A stretch of DNA of 64,000 nucleotides from Paraburkholderia lacunae (GCF_003353175.1 NZ_QHKS01000019.1:92169-156168); one strand, 5' to 3'; positions 9,654 through 18,630 are shown, numbered from the stretch's first letter. Notes: generated by a model from the sequence alone, not told the origin. Program-made: numbers and translations.

Positions 9654-9691
9654 AACTCATCGACTCCCCAAAGAGGTGGTTTTAACAGCCT

Positions 9692-9712
9692 ACCCGTGCG
9701 GCCCGCACGGGT
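9692..9712 (-). promoter_or_regulatory. Perfect hairpin in the tssC-hcp intercistronic gap
   Basis: ACCCGTGCGG and its exact complement CCGCACGGGT are separated by one base, giving a 10-bp GC-rich inverted repeat. On the transcript strand it is followed by AGGCTGTTAAAACC, without a U-tract, so it is not a standard terminator. A role in mRNA processing or stabilisation of the highly expressed hcp message is inferred. Confidence 0.7.
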
Positions 9713-9725
9713 GCTCTGACTTCGT

Positions 9726-11216
9726 TTATGAATTTGCCGGTTTCGGCAGGTCGGCGACAAGCCGCAAAGAGATCGACAGCTCGTCCAGTTGAAAGTGCGG
9801 GCGCAGAAACGCGACCGAACGATACGCACCAGGCTTGCCCGGAATCTCCGAGACCTGTATCGATGCTTCACGCAGCGGAAACTGCGCTTTCTGCTCCTGA
9901 GTCGCGTTGTCGTCCAGCAACACGTACTGAGAGATCCAACGGTTCAGGAATACTTCGACATTGCCGGCTGAAGCGAAACTGCCGATCTTGTCGCGCATCA
10001 TCGCCTTCAGGTAGTGCGCAACGCGCGACACCGAGAAGATGTACTGCAACTGCGCGGACAACACGGCGTTCGCATTCGCGCTATCGGTGCTGTACTTCTT
10101 CGGCTTCTGTACCGATTGTGCGGCGAAGAACGCAGCGTAATCCGAGTTCTTGCAATGCACGAGCGGAATGAAACCGAGGTCGCTCAGTTCTTTTTCGCGG
10201 CGATCGGTAATCGCAATCTCGGTCGGGCATTTCAGCGCGACTTCGCCGTCGTCGGTCTTGAACGTATGGGTGGGCAGATCTTCCACCAGACCGCCGCCTT
10301 CCACGCCGCGAATCGCCGCGCACCAGCCAAAGTCGTCGAATGCGGCCGTCAGGCGTGCCGCGAAGGCCCACGCCGCGTTACACCACAGGTATTTGCTGTG
10401 ATCGGTGCCGTCCACGTCTTCAACGAAGTTGAAGCCTTCTGCGGTCGCGCCGTCTTTCGGATTGAACGGCAGGCGGCCGAGAAAACGCGGCAGTGTCAAT
10501 CCGACATAGCGCGAGTCTTCAGCGTCGCGGAACGACTTCCACTTCGCGTACTCGACCGTGTCGAACACCTTGCCGAGGTCGCGCGGCTTGCCGAGATCGG
10601 CGAAGGTTTCAAGGCCCAGCAATTCGGGCGACGCTGACGCGATGAACGGCGCGTGCGCGGCAGCCGCCACGTGCGACATCTGCTCGATGAAATAGACGTC
10701 TTCCGGCTGACGGGTCACTTCGAAGTCGCCGATGATCGTGCCGAACGGCGCGCCACCGAAGGTGCCGAACTCTTCTTCATATACCTTCTTGAAGAGTGCG
10801 CTCTGATCGAATTCGATCGCGGTCTTGAAGTCGCGCACGAGGTCGCGCTTGGGCGCGTGCAGCGCCTTGATCTTGACCGTCGCCCCGGTATTGCTTTCCT
10901 TGCACAGGTAGTCCAGACCGCGCCACGTGCTTTCCATACGCTGGAATTCCGGCGCGTGCATCACCGCGCTCAGCTGCGCGGAGATCAGGCGATCGAGTTC
11001 CGCGACGCGCGCGTCGATCGTGGCCGACAGGTTGTCGGACACCACCACGGTGCCGTCGAGCACCTGATGCACGAGCTCGCCGATCAGGTCCTTCGCGCGC
11101 GCGTGTTCCGAATCGGACTTCGCCACGCGGCTTTTCTCGACGATTTCGTCGAGCAGCGTGGACTCCGTGCCGCCTTGCGCGGTGGCGAGTTGGGCTGCTG
11201 CCGTTTGCTGGTTCAT
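9726..11216 (-). CDS. tssC: T6SS sheath large subunit TssC (VipB)
   Basis: A 496-residue large sheath subunit that pairs with TssB to form the contractile sheath around the Hcp tube. Typical TssC segments are visible: ARVAELDRLISAQLSAVMHA, ESTWRGLDYLCKES, FGTIIGDFEV and FIASASPELLGLE. Length is standard. ATG at 11216 has GGGGTG upstream. It lies 14 bases after tssB, in the usual tssB-tssC-hcp order. Confidence 0.95.
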   Translation of the reverse strand: MNQQTAAAQLATAQGGTESTLLDEIVEKSRVAKSDSEHARAKDLIGELVHQVLDGTVVVSDNLSATIDARVAELDRLISAQLSAVMHAPEFQRMESTWRGLDYLCKESNTGATVKIKALHAPKRDLVRDFKTAIEFDQSALFKKVYEEEFGTFGGAPFGTIIGDFEVTRQPEDVYFIEQMSHVAAAAHAPFIASASPELLGLETFADLGKPRDLGKVFDTVEYAKWKSFRDAEDSRYVGLTLPRFLGRLPFNPKDGATAEGFNFVEDVDGTDHSKYLWCNAAWAFAARLTAAFDDFGWCAAIRGVEGGGLVEDLPTHTFKTDDGEVALKCPTEIAITDRREKELSDLGFIPLVHCKNSDYAAFFAAQSVQKPKKYSTDSANANAVLSAQLQYIFSVSRVAHYLKAMMRDKIGSFASAGNVEVFLNRWISQYVLLDDNATQEQKAQFPLREASIQVSEIPGKPGAYRSVAFLRPHFQLDELSISLRLVADLPKPANS

Positions 11217-11230
11217 CTCACACCCCGTAC

Positions 11231-11779
11231 TTATTCGCCCTGCTTGTCATGATCCGGCACGCCGGCGTGCTGGTCCGCTGCGTTGCCCTGCTCTTTCGCC
11301 AGCGTGTGCAACTGCTGCGTGTTGTTGAGCACTTCGCTCAGTAGATCCTCGAGCTTGTCATTGCCGGCCAGCTTGTTGCGCAGGTCGGCGAGCTTCGAAC
11401 GCGCTTCGAGCAGGCGCGCGAGCGGCTCGATTTGCGCGACCACTTCATCCGGATCGAAATCGGCCATCGACTTGAAACGCAGGTCGACGGCGAATTTGCC
11501 GCCGGCTTCGCTCAGGCGGTTCTCAACCTGGAACGCTGCGCGCGGTTCGATCGCTTTCATCACGTCGTCGAAATTGTCGCGATCGATGTTGACAAACTTG
11601 CGATCGCGCAGCTTCGGCTGTTCGACTTCGGACTGCCCCGCCAGATCGGCCACCACACCGACGACGAACGGCAACTCCTTTATTTCAATCGCATCGCCGC
11701 GCTCGACCTCATAGGTCAATTGAACGCGGGGCGGCCGCACTTTTTGCAAGCGTTTTTGAATGCTTTCTTTTTTCGCCAT
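11231..11779 (-). CDS. tssB: T6SS sheath small subunit TssB (VipA)
   Basis: A 182-residue small sheath subunit. It begins MAKKESIQKRLQKVRPPRVQ, contains LPFVVGVVADLAGQ and KFVNIDRDNFDDVM, the classic VipA motifs, and has a charged C-terminal helix (LEARSKLADLRNKLAGNDKL) of the type recognised during ClpV recycling. It lies between the TPR lipoprotein and tssC. Confidence 0.95.
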   Translation of the reverse strand: MAKKESIQKRLQKVRPPRVQLTYEVERGDAIEIKELPFVVGVVADLAGQSEVEQPKLRDRKFVNIDRDNFDDVMKAIEPRAAFQVENRLSEAGGKFAVDLRFKSMADFDPDEVVAQIEPLARLLEARSKLADLRNKLAGNDKLEDLLSEVLNNTQQLHTLAKEQGNAADQHAGVPDHDKQGE

Positions 11780-11816
11780 CGTCGGCTCCCGGATGCAGAT
11801 GAATCAGGCATGTGGA

Positions 11817-12521
11817 TCAGCGCAGTGCGCTGAACGGATCGGATGCACCGCCGCTCTTTGCGGCTTTGACGGGTGCGGCAGGTGCCGCAGCGGCCGGCGC
11901 GGGTGCCGCAGGCGCTGCCGGAGCAGCAGGCGTAGCAGCCGGAGCCGCCGCGCTGGTGGTGGCCGTATCCGCCGCATCTGCGGGCTTGCCCTTCGCAACG
12001 TGGCGAACGATGCGCTTCTTCTTGACCGCGGGTTTGTCGTTTGGATCGGGCGGGAACAACGTGGCTTCGCCGAGCGTGTCGCGCAGTTGCTTGGCGAGCG
12101 CTTGCGCGTCGGACTTCGCATCGCCCGCGAGCGACGCATCCTGACGCAATTCGCCGAGCGATTGCGTGGCGACGCGCAGGCCGGCTACAGCCAGAACGCT
12201 CTTCGCCTGACGGTCGGTCTGATCGCGTTGCAGCGCTTCTTGCGCGGCGACGATGGCCTGGCCGTAATGACCTTGCGTGAACTGGATCTGCGCGATGCGC
12301 GACCACGGTTCTTCGCGGGTCGGATCGGACTTGGAAAGTTGCTGATAAAGCGCGATTGCGCGATCCTGATCACCGCCCTTGGCGACGGTATCGGCGTCCG
12401 CGAGTTGCTTATTAAAAGCCTCCGGTGTGGTCGCTGTATTGTTGCCTTGTGTCGCGCAGCCGGCAATCACGCCGCATGCCAACACTACCCCAGATAATTT
12501 TACTAACAGACGCTCATTCAT
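11817..12521 (-). CDS. TPR-containing lipoprotein, T6SS accessory
   Basis: A 234-residue protein with a lipoprotein signal peptide and lipobox VIAGC (Cys22). Residues about 35-140 form tetratricopeptide-like helices (GDQDRAIALYQQLSKSDP, then GHYGQAIVAAQEALQRD). A tail from about 175 is almost pure Ala/Pro before ending SDPFSALR. It is the first gene of the leftward T6SS operon in the position where Burkholderia T6SS-1 loci carry a lipoprotein. Its exact role is not known to me; outer-membrane tethering of the machinery is inferred. GGTGAAA precedes the ATG. Confidence 0.8.
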   Translation of the reverse strand: MNERLLVKLSGVVLACGVIAGCATQGNNTATTPEAFNKQLADADTVAKGGDQDRAIALYQQLSKSDPTREEPWSRIAQIQFTQGHYGQAIVAAQEALQRDQTDRQAKSVLAVAGLRVATQSLGELRQDASLAGDAKSDAQALAKQLRDTLGEATLFPPDPNDKPAVKKKRIVRHVAKGKPADAADTATTSAAAPAATPAAPAAPAAPAPAAAAPAAPVKAAKSGGASDPFSALR

Positions 12522-12889
12522 CGTTTTTCACCGACGTGCGAATTTTTTAATTCAAGGAGAAACCGGAGTTTTGCTTTGCTTCAAGTGCGCGGGTATAGTA
12601 CAGGCCAATTTTCGATAATTCAACTTTCGTGTGAAGAAGCATTGCACAAAAAAACCGCATGCGGAAAATTTAAATGATGCATGCAGAAATTGTTTCCTGG
12701 CGCAATAGCGGCAAAGCAGAGAACGGAAAAAATTTCCGCTCGGCCGGCAGCCAACATGAAAGTATTGTGACGGTAATGCGCTTCGCATAAAACGGCATTG
12801 CACTGCATAGCGCTGCCACAGATTGCCGCGAATTGCCCGATTGGTTTCGTTATTGGTGTTTTGACGGGGGGACGGCGTCGAGCCGGTCG
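12522..12889. promoter_or_regulatory. Divergent T6SS regulatory region
   Basis: These 368 AT-richer bases separate the leftward operon from the rightward tssJKL operon. The leftward promoter is clear (separate entry). A 10-bp palindrome CCGCATGCGG is at 12655-12664. No convincing rightward sigma-70 promoter and no sigma-54 (-24/-12) element was found. No gene is supported here. Confidence 0.6.
12595..12623 (-). promoter_or_regulatory. Sigma-70-type promoter of the leftward T6SS operon
   Basis: On the - strand TTGAAT (12623-12618) and TACTAT (12600-12595) are spaced by exactly 17 bases, about 70 bases upstream of the TPR lipoprotein ATG. Confidence 0.65.
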
Positions 12890-13522
12890 ATGTATATGAA
12901 TTCGCGTCTTGTTCGCCGTGCATCGCTGTTGATTGCAAACGCCGCCGCATGCGCGCTTCTGGGCGGCTGCGCGGCCGGCGTGACCGTGCTGGGAGCCGCT
13001 GCCAACGCGGCTTTGCAGGCCAGCGGCCTCGGTAAGCCGGATGTGCCCGATGCGCAAAAGCCGCCGCGCAATGTCGGGCTCACGTTGTATGCCGCGCCGA
13101 ATCTGAATGCCGCCAATGATAAGCGCCCATTGGCGCTAGTCGTACGGCTTTACGTGCTGAAGGACCCCACTTCATTCCAGCAGGCGCCATTCGACGCTTT
13201 TACGGATCCGGAGAAGGAAAAGACCACGCTCGGCGGCGATTTGCTGAATGTGCGTGAAGTGACGCTGATCCCGGGTCAGCGCTACGTTGTCACTGAAAAA
13301 GTCTCGCGTGAAGCGCAGGCATTCGGTATCGTCGCGCTATTCCGCGATCCTGCGATGCAGCGCTGGAAATTCGCCTTCGATCCGGCGAAGTCGGAGAAAT
13401 CCGGCATAATGGTCGGCCTGCATAACTGCGCAATGACGGTGACCAACGGCACAGTGATCCCGCCTGAACAGGGATTGCCTGCGCAACCGTTGAATATGCT
13501 CTCTTCCGTGAGTTGCGGTTAA
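12890..13522 (+). CDS. tssJ: T6SS outer-membrane lipoprotein TssJ
   Basis: A 210-residue TssJ-like lipoprotein. The signal sequence ends LLGGC, whose Cys is lipidated. The mature part has the transthyretin-like features of the family: LALVVRLYVLKDPTSFQQA, FDAFTDPEKE and LIPGQRYVV. TssJ anchors TssM to the outer membrane. I chose ATG 12890 (MYMNSRLV); ATG 12896 is equally possible, and the only purine-rich site (GGGGGGA, about 12866) is distant. First gene of tssJKL. Confidence 0.85.
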   Translation: MYMNSRLVRRASLLIANAAACALLGGCAAGVTVLGAAANAALQASGLGKPDVPDAQKPPRNVGLTLYAAPNLNAANDKRPLALVVRLYVLKDPTSFQQAPFDAFTDPEKEKTTLGGDLLNVREVTLIPGQRYVVTEKVSREAQAFGIVALFRDPAMQRWKFAFDPAKSEKSGIMVGLHNCAMTVTNGTVIPPEQGLPAQPLNMLSSVSCG

Positions 13523-13630
13523 AGATGCCGGGCAAATACGATTTAACAGTTTTTAGAGAATTAACAATGCGGCGCTCGAATCGGTTATCACCGGGCGCGT
13601 CACAAGCTGAACGCATATAACAGGTTTGAG

Positions 13631-14977
13631 ATGAGTTATTCCGCAAAAGTGCTCTGGGGGGAAGGCCTCTTTCTCAGGCCGCAGCATTTTCAGCGTCAGG
13701 ACGCCTATCACGAAGCACGCCTGTTCGAATCGATTCAGGCGATCCAGCCATACAACTGGGGCGTGCGTTCGGTGCGCTTCGACCGCGATGCGCTCGGCAG
13801 CAATGTGCTGCGCGCGAGCGAACTGTCGCTGGTGTTTCCGGACGGCGCGCTCTACTCCGCGCCGCAAGCCGACGGCCTGCCGCCGCCGATTGCGCTGGAC
13901 ACCTTGCCCGACGGCATCAACGATTTCATCTTTTATCTGGCGCTGCATCCGCTGCGCGAAACCGGCGCGAACTATTCGCAGGACAGCAACGCGGGCTTCG
14001 TGTCGCGTTACGTGAGCGAGCAGACGCCGGTGCCGGACCATTTCACCGACGCCGCCGAAGCCGACATCACCTTCCTGAAGACCAGCGTCAAACTCATTGC
14101 GCATAGCGAGCCGCGCGACCAGTTGCTGTCGGTGCCGCTCGTGCGCGTGCGCCGCACCGCTACTTCCGGCTTCGAGATCGACGACAGCTTCGTGCCGCCC
14201 TGCCTCGCGATCGACGCATCGGCGATCCTGCACCAGCGGCTGCGTCAACTGATCGACGCGTTGCAAGCCAAGGTCAATGCGCTGTACGGTTTTCACCGCG
14301 AGCCAACCAAGAACATCATCGAGTTCCGTTCCGGCGACATCGCGTCGTTCTGGCTGCTGCACACCGCGAGCGCGGCGTTCGCGTCGCTCGCGCATCTGTA
14401 TCAGCACCCGGCGCTGCATCCGGAGCGCCTGTTCCAGGAGCTGCTGCGTCTTGCCGGCCAGTTGATGACGTTCTCGAAGGGTTATGCGCTGTCCGATCTG
14501 CCCGCTTATCGGCACGACGATCCGGGCCCGGGCTTCGCGCGGCTCGACACGATCCTGCGCGATCTGCTCGAAACGGTGATCTCGACGCGCTACTTCGCGA
14601 TCGCGCTGGAAGAGGTACGGCCGTCGTTCCATGCCGGCCGGCTCGACTCGGGCAAGATCGACGACAAGACCATGTTCTATATCGCGGTGTCGGCGGACAT
14701 GCCGACCGCCGAACTCGTCGAAGCCGTGCCCGCGCGCTTCAAGGTCGGCGCACCGGACGACGTCGACAAACTGGTGCTCTCGGCAATGCCGGGTGTGCGG
14801 CTCGTCTATACGCCGCAAGTGCCGCCGGCCATTCCGGTCCGGCCGGGCGCATGCTACTTCTCCTTCGAATCGCGCGGCGCGCTGTATGACCGCATGTTGC
14901 AGGCCCAATCGGCGATGATCTACGCACCGTCGGGCATCAACGATCTTCAACTCGAACTGATCGCCGTCACATCATGA
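13631..14977 (+). CDS. tssK: T6SS baseplate-membrane connector TssK
   Basis: A 448-residue protein with the diagnostic start MSYSAKVLWGEGLFLRPQHF and GRLDSGKIDDKTMFYIAVSA, then LVYTPQVPPAIPVRPGACYF. TssK trimers link the baseplate to the TssJLM membrane complex. Its stop overlaps the tssL start in an ATGA, so the two are translationally coupled. Confidence 0.96.
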   Translation: MSYSAKVLWGEGLFLRPQHFQRQDAYHEARLFESIQAIQPYNWGVRSVRFDRDALGSNVLRASELSLVFPDGALYSAPQADGLPPPIALDTLPDGINDFIFYLALHPLRETGANYSQDSNAGFVSRYVSEQTPVPDHFTDAAEADITFLKTSVKLIAHSEPRDQLLSVPLVRVRRTATSGFEIDDSFVPPCLAIDASAILHQRLRQLIDALQAKVNALYGFHREPTKNIIEFRSGDIASFWLLHTASAAFASLAHLYQHPALHPERLFQELLRLAGQLMTFSKGYALSDLPAYRHDDPGPGFARLDTILRDLLETVISTRYFAIALEEVRPSFHAGRLDSGKIDDKTMFYIAVSADMPTAELVEAVPARFKVGAPDDVDKLVLSAMPGVRLVYTPQVPPAIPVRPGACYFSFESRGALYDRMLQAQSAMIYAPSGINDLQLELIAVTS

Positions 14978-15753
14978 GCTACGCGCCTTCCCTGTTTGGC
15001 GGCAGCACGCCTGCCGCGACGCCCGCCCCCGCCGCCGAGCCGAGCTACCAGGCTCGCTCGCTGCTCGATCTGCTGTACGACGGCTTCTTCATGCTGTTCC
15101 TGCTGAAGAACGGCCGCGAGCCCGGCGACGCGCACGAATTCAGCCAGCGTATCCAGCAGTTTCTCGGCGACTTCGAACGCGGCGCGAAAAAGCTCAACGC
15201 CTCGGCGGAAGACCTGTACGCGTCGAAGTTTGCTTTCTGCGCGGCGATCGACGAATCGGTGTTGTCGTCGACGTTCAGAATCCGTACCGATTGGGAGCGC
15301 CGTCCGCTGCAGCTGGTGTTGTTCGGCGAGCAGCTGGCGGGCGAGAAATTCTTTCAGTATCTCGAGGAATGCCGCGCGCAAGGCGCCGCCCGGCTGCAAT
15401 CTCTCGAGGTGTTTCACATGTGTCTGCTGCTCGGCTTTCAGGGCAAGTATCTGCTCGAAGGGCCGGAGAAGCTCGCGTATCTGACCGCGCGTATCGGCGA
15501 TGAAATCGCGCATATGAAGGGCAAGCGCGCGCCGTTCGCGCCGCACTGGCCGCTGCCGGACCAGGTCGCGCACCGGCTCAAGCGCGAGGTGCCGCTGTGG
15601 TCGATCGGCGCGGTGTTCGCGCTGGTCGGGCTGCTGGCTTACCTCGGCCTGAACACGTATCTGCGCGATCAGACGCTGCGCACGCTCGCGCCGTATTCGC
15701 AAGTGGTCAAGCTCGGGCCGCAATCGGCTACGCTGACGATCTCCTTGCCGTAA
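14974..15753 (+). CDS. tssL: T6SS inner-membrane protein TssL (DotU family, short form)
   Basis: A 259-residue DotU-family protein with a cytoplasmic helical domain (LLDLLYDGFFMLFLLKNGRE, AFCAAIDESVLSS, FFQYLEECR) and a single C-terminal transmembrane segment at about 207-227 (LWSIGAVFALVGLLAYLGL). It ends about 30 residues after the membrane span, so it lacks the OmpA peptidoglycan-binding extension of long TssL proteins. The separate OmpA/BON protein at 675-1622 could supply that function. It is the last gene of tssJKL; tssM is not downstream. Confidence 0.93.
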   Translation: MSYAPSLFGGSTPAATPAPAAEPSYQARSLLDLLYDGFFMLFLLKNGREPGDAHEFSQRIQQFLGDFERGAKKLNASAEDLYASKFAFCAAIDESVLSSTFRIRTDWERRPLQLVLFGEQLAGEKFFQYLEECRAQGAARLQSLEVFHMCLLLGFQGKYLLEGPEKLAYLTARIGDEIAHMKGKRAPFAPHWPLPDQVAHRLKREVPLWSIGAVFALVGLLAYLGLNTYLRDQTLRTLAPYSQVVKLGPQSATLTISLP

Positions 15754-15820
15754 TTCGAGTTGCCGTCGAGGAGGCGTCGCGAGGCCGTCGGAGGGGCGTA
15801 ATGAGACGGCGCAACCCTGC

Positions 15821-15858
15821 AAAAAATAATGGCGGCCCGCTCACGCGCGGCCGCCTTT
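15821..15858. terminator. Bidirectional terminator between tssL and zwf
   Basis: AAAAAATAAT precedes GGCGGCC (15831-15837) and GGCCGCC (15849-15855) followed by TTT. The A-run becomes a U-run for the leftward zwf transcript; the + side U-tract is short. Confidence 0.65.
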
Positions 15859-15892
15859 GCATTACCACCTTCCTGTCACGCCGAAGAACCGC

Positions 15893-17374
15893 TTACTGCG
15901 ACTCTTCCGCCCACACCGCATTTTCCCGCGCCATCAGCGCAGTCGACGCCGCCGGTCCAAAAGTGCCTGCCGTGTAGCCGCGCGGCCGCTCGCCCGATTT
16001 GCTCCAGCCTTCCAGAATCGGCTCGGCCCATGCCCACGCCGCTTCGAGTTCGTCGCGGCGCATGAAGTGCGTCAGGCGCCCGCGAATCACGTCGATCAGC
16101 AAACGCTCATAGGCTTCCGCGCGGCGCTCGGTGAAGGCCTGCTGCAAGTCGAGGTTCAGATTCACCGGCAGCATGTGCATGCCGCTGCCCGGCTCCTTCG
16201 CGAGCATTTGCAGCTGGATCGATTCCTCCGGCTGCAACTGGATCACGAGACGGTTGCCGTAGTTGCGCCCGCCGCTCGGAATGATCGAGAAAGGCAGCTC
16301 GGAAAACTCGATGACGATCTCCGACACTTTTTTCTGCATGCGCTTACCGGTGCGCAGGAAAAACGGCACGTTGGCCCAGCGCCAGTTGTTGATATACGCG
16401 CGCAACGCGACGAAGGTCTCGGCGTGGCTGTTGGGCGGCACGTTGTCTTCCTCGAGGTAGCCCTTCACCGGCTCGCCGTTCACCGCGCCGGCCGTGTACT
16501 GGCCGCGCACGGTATCGCGCGCGATATCCTCGGGCGTCATGGGGCGCAGCGAGCGCAACACCTTGAGCTTTTCGTCGCGCACCGCGTCCGGATCGAGCGA
16601 CACCGGCGGCTCCATCGCGACGATGCACAGCAGCTGCAGCAAATGGTTCTGCACCATGTCGCGCAGCGCGCCGGTTTTGTCGTAGAAACCCGCGCGGCTG
16701 CCCACGCCGACCTCTTCGGCCACCGTGATCTGCACGCGCTTGATATACGGCGCCTGCCACAGCGGCCCGAAAATCGCGTTGCCAAAGCGCAGCACCATCA
16801 GGTTCTGCACCGTTTCCTTGCCGAGGTAGTGGTCGATCCGGTAGATCTGCGCTTCGCTGAAATGCTTGCCGACCGCTACGTTGATTTCCTGCGCCGACGC
16901 CAGATCGTGACCCAGCGGCTTTTCCAGCACGACGCGCGAATTCCCGTCGACGAGCCCCGCCGCAGCCAGGTTGTCGCAAATATTCGTGAACAGATCCGGC
17001 GACGTGGCGAGATAGAACACGCGCCTCACGCCGGGGCGCGACACCGCTTTCAGGCGCTCGTAGTCTTCGATCGAGTCGACGTCCATGCGCACGTACTCGA
17101 ACAGCGACAGGAATTTGTCCCAGGCGCCGCTATCGAAGGCTTTCTTTTCGATGAAGGGCTTCGCCTTCGATTCCATGAATTCGTTGATGTACTCCTCACG
17201 CGACCAGGGCTTGCGGCCGATCGTGAGAATGCGGGTGTCCGGCGGCAGGTTGCAGTGCAGATGCGCCATGTAGAGCGCCGGCAGCAGCTTGCGGAACGAC
17301 AGGTCGCCGGTGCCGCCGAAAATGATCATGTCGAGCGGCAGGTCGGGGGTGGCAGAAGCGTGTTTAGTCGTCAT
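15893..17374 (-). CDS. zwf: Glucose-6-phosphate 1-dehydrogenase
   Basis: A 493-residue enzyme oxidising glucose-6-phosphate to 6-phosphogluconolactone in the oxidative pentose phosphate/Entner-Doudoroff entry. The NADP-binding motif IIFGGTGDLSFRKLLPAL is at about 16-33 and the active-site signature YRIDHYLGKETVQNL at about 177-191, where the His is the catalytic base partner. ATG at 17374 (MTTKHASATPDLPL) fits family length; the frame extends 13 codons further. It stands alone here, without pgl or edd nearby. Confidence 0.95.
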   Translation of the reverse strand: MTTKHASATPDLPLDMIIFGGTGDLSFRKLLPALYMAHLHCNLPPDTRILTIGRKPWSREEYINEFMESKAKPFIEKKAFDSGAWDKFLSLFEYVRMDVDSIEDYERLKAVSRPGVRRVFYLATSPDLFTNICDNLAAAGLVDGNSRVVLEKPLGHDLASAQEINVAVGKHFSEAQIYRIDHYLGKETVQNLMVLRFGNAIFGPLWQAPYIKRVQITVAEEVGVGSRAGFYDKTGALRDMVQNHLLQLLCIVAMEPPVSLDPDAVRDEKLKVLRSLRPMTPEDIARDTVRGQYTAGAVNGEPVKGYLEEDNVPPNSHAETFVALRAYINNWRWANVPFFLRTGKRMQKKVSEIVIEFSELPFSIIPSGGRNYGNRLVIQLQPEESIQLQMLAKEPGSGMHMLPVNLNLDLQQAFTERRAEAYERLLIDVIRGRLTHFMRRDELEAAWAWAEPILEGWSKSGERPRGYTAGTFGPAASTALMARENAVWAEESQ

Positions 17375-17433
17375 AGCGCGGTCGCAACGTCGTGAAGAAA
17401 GGGCGTCGGTCAAGGGACAGAAAAAGGCGAAAG

Positions 17434-17456
17434 CGCCGGCTGACCGGCACTTTTTT
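17434..17456. terminator. Weak hairpin with flanking A/T runs upstream of zwf
   Basis: GCCGG and CCGGC (loop CTGA) are followed on + by ACTTTTTT and on - by a T-containing stretch. It could end the leftward ornithine-cyclodeaminase transcript before the zwf promoter. Confidence 0.4.
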
Positions 17457-17553
17457 CTGGCAAACGTCTATGGTGCAACGTTTTGAGATTGTTTGCACGG
17501 CAACATGTGCCGCAGGTTGGCGCAATATGCCAACTTGCTCCGGTGAAGCACAC

Positions 17554-17612
17554 GCTTGCCGAGCCTTTTGCCAGGACTTGACTCGCGCTCGCCGAGTCCT
17601 TGCCAGGACTTT
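17554..17612. repeat. Imperfect 26-bp direct repeat, 33-bp period
   Basis: The segments at 17554-17579 and 17587-17612 match closely (both carry GCCGAG followed by TTGCCAGGACTT). The repeat lies between zwf and the reductase gene; its function is unknown. Confidence 0.6.
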
Positions 17613-17646
17613 AAAGGGATGTTTAAAGCCTTCCGGCGACCCGCGT

Positions 17647-18600
17647 TCAGCCGCCTGACAAGGCTTCGCGCGCGACCCGGCACGCCGCCAGATCCCACGC
17701 CGCACAGCCGACGCTCTTGAACACGACCGGTTTTCCCGACGGCATCGACACGGCATTGTCCAGCGCCGAGGCAATTCCGCCGACCTGCGCCCAATCCACA
17801 CCCGCCTGGATGAAATCGCCGGCTTCGTGCTTCGCGCCGGCTTCGTCGTCGACAAAAAGCGCGCTGCCCGCGATCGTGCGCGCGCCGATCTCGACCATCG
17901 CCGGCGTGAACGCGCCGACGCCGATCACGAGCCGCCCCGGACGCGCCGCTTCGTCGTAGACGACCCGCTTGCTGGTGGTCAGCGCAATCACGACGTCGAT
18001 CGACTCGGGAATGTTCGCGTCAGGATCCGCCAGTGGCTGCGGGTCGCGTGCATCAGCACCCTGTGCACCATGCTCGCGATGCGCGGCGCAAAACGCTTCG
18101 GCCCGTGCGGGCGTACTGCCCTTCACCCAGACGCGCGCGTCGGGATACAGCTCGCCAATCGCTTCCAGATGGTTGACGGCCTGCGTGCCGGTGCCGATCA
18201 GCAGGAATTCACGCGGCGCAATGGTGGCGAAGGTCTCGATGCCGAGCATCGACATCGCCGCCGTGCGCCTTCCGGTCACCGTCGGCCCGTCGAGAATGAA
18301 GAGCGTCTCCCCGGTGTCGGCGTCGAAGGCCATCACCTGGCCGTGAATCGTCGGCAAGCCGCGCGCTCCGTTGCTCGCGCACACATTGACCAGCTTGTGG
18401 ATCGCGAGATCCGGCGCGGTGGCCGGCATCGACAGCATGATACCGCCGTCGTTGAGCGGCACGACGAGGCGCTCAGGGCTCGCGATGCGCTGCCGCGCAT
18501 AGTCGATGGTCGCGCGTTTCAAGGCGTCGACGAGCGCCGCATACGGAATCAGCCGCGCGGTGGCGGCGGCGTCGAAAATCTGCGTGGTCGGGCGGGTCAT
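17647..18600 (-). CDS. Ornithine cyclodeaminase/mu-crystallin family protein (probable ketimine reductase)
   Basis: A 317-residue protein of the NAD(P)-binding OCD/mu-crystallin family. It carries MLSMPATAPDLAIHKLVNV, the conserved DGPTVTGRRTAAMSMLG, a Rossmann-type LLIGTGTQAVNHLEAI (about 132-147) and FVDDEAGAKHEAGD near the end. Members include ornithine cyclodeaminase and delta1-pyrroline-2-carboxylate or piperideine-2-carboxylate reductases. Burkholderia versions without the ornithine-specific residues are usually reductases, so this is preferred but not certain. It lies at the end of a leftward set containing an oxidase remnant and a C39-like protein, suggesting degradation of a cyclic or N-substituted amino acid. 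Confidence 0.8.
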   Translation of the reverse strand: MTRPTTQIFDAAATARLIPYAALVDALKRATIDYARQRIASPERLVVPLNDGGIMLSMPATAPDLAIHKLVNVCASNGARGLPTIHGQVMAFDADTGETLFILDGPTVTGRRTAAMSMLGIETFATIAPREFLLIGTGTQAVNHLEAIGELYPDARVWVKGSTPARAEAFCAAHREHGAQGADARDPQPLADPDANIPESIDVVIALTTSKRVVYDEAARPGRLVIGVGAFTPAMVEIGARTIAGSALFVDDEAGAKHEAGDFIQAGVDWAQVGGIASALDNAVSMPSGKPVVFKSVGCAAWDLAACRVAREALSGG

Positions 18601-18630
18601 AGGCGTGTTTGTCGAGTCCTTGCGATGGGT

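Noticed and set aside
12522..12889. Sigma-54 promoter for the T6SS operons
   Set aside because: No GG-N10-GC element with TGGCAC/TTGC similarity was found in the divergent region.
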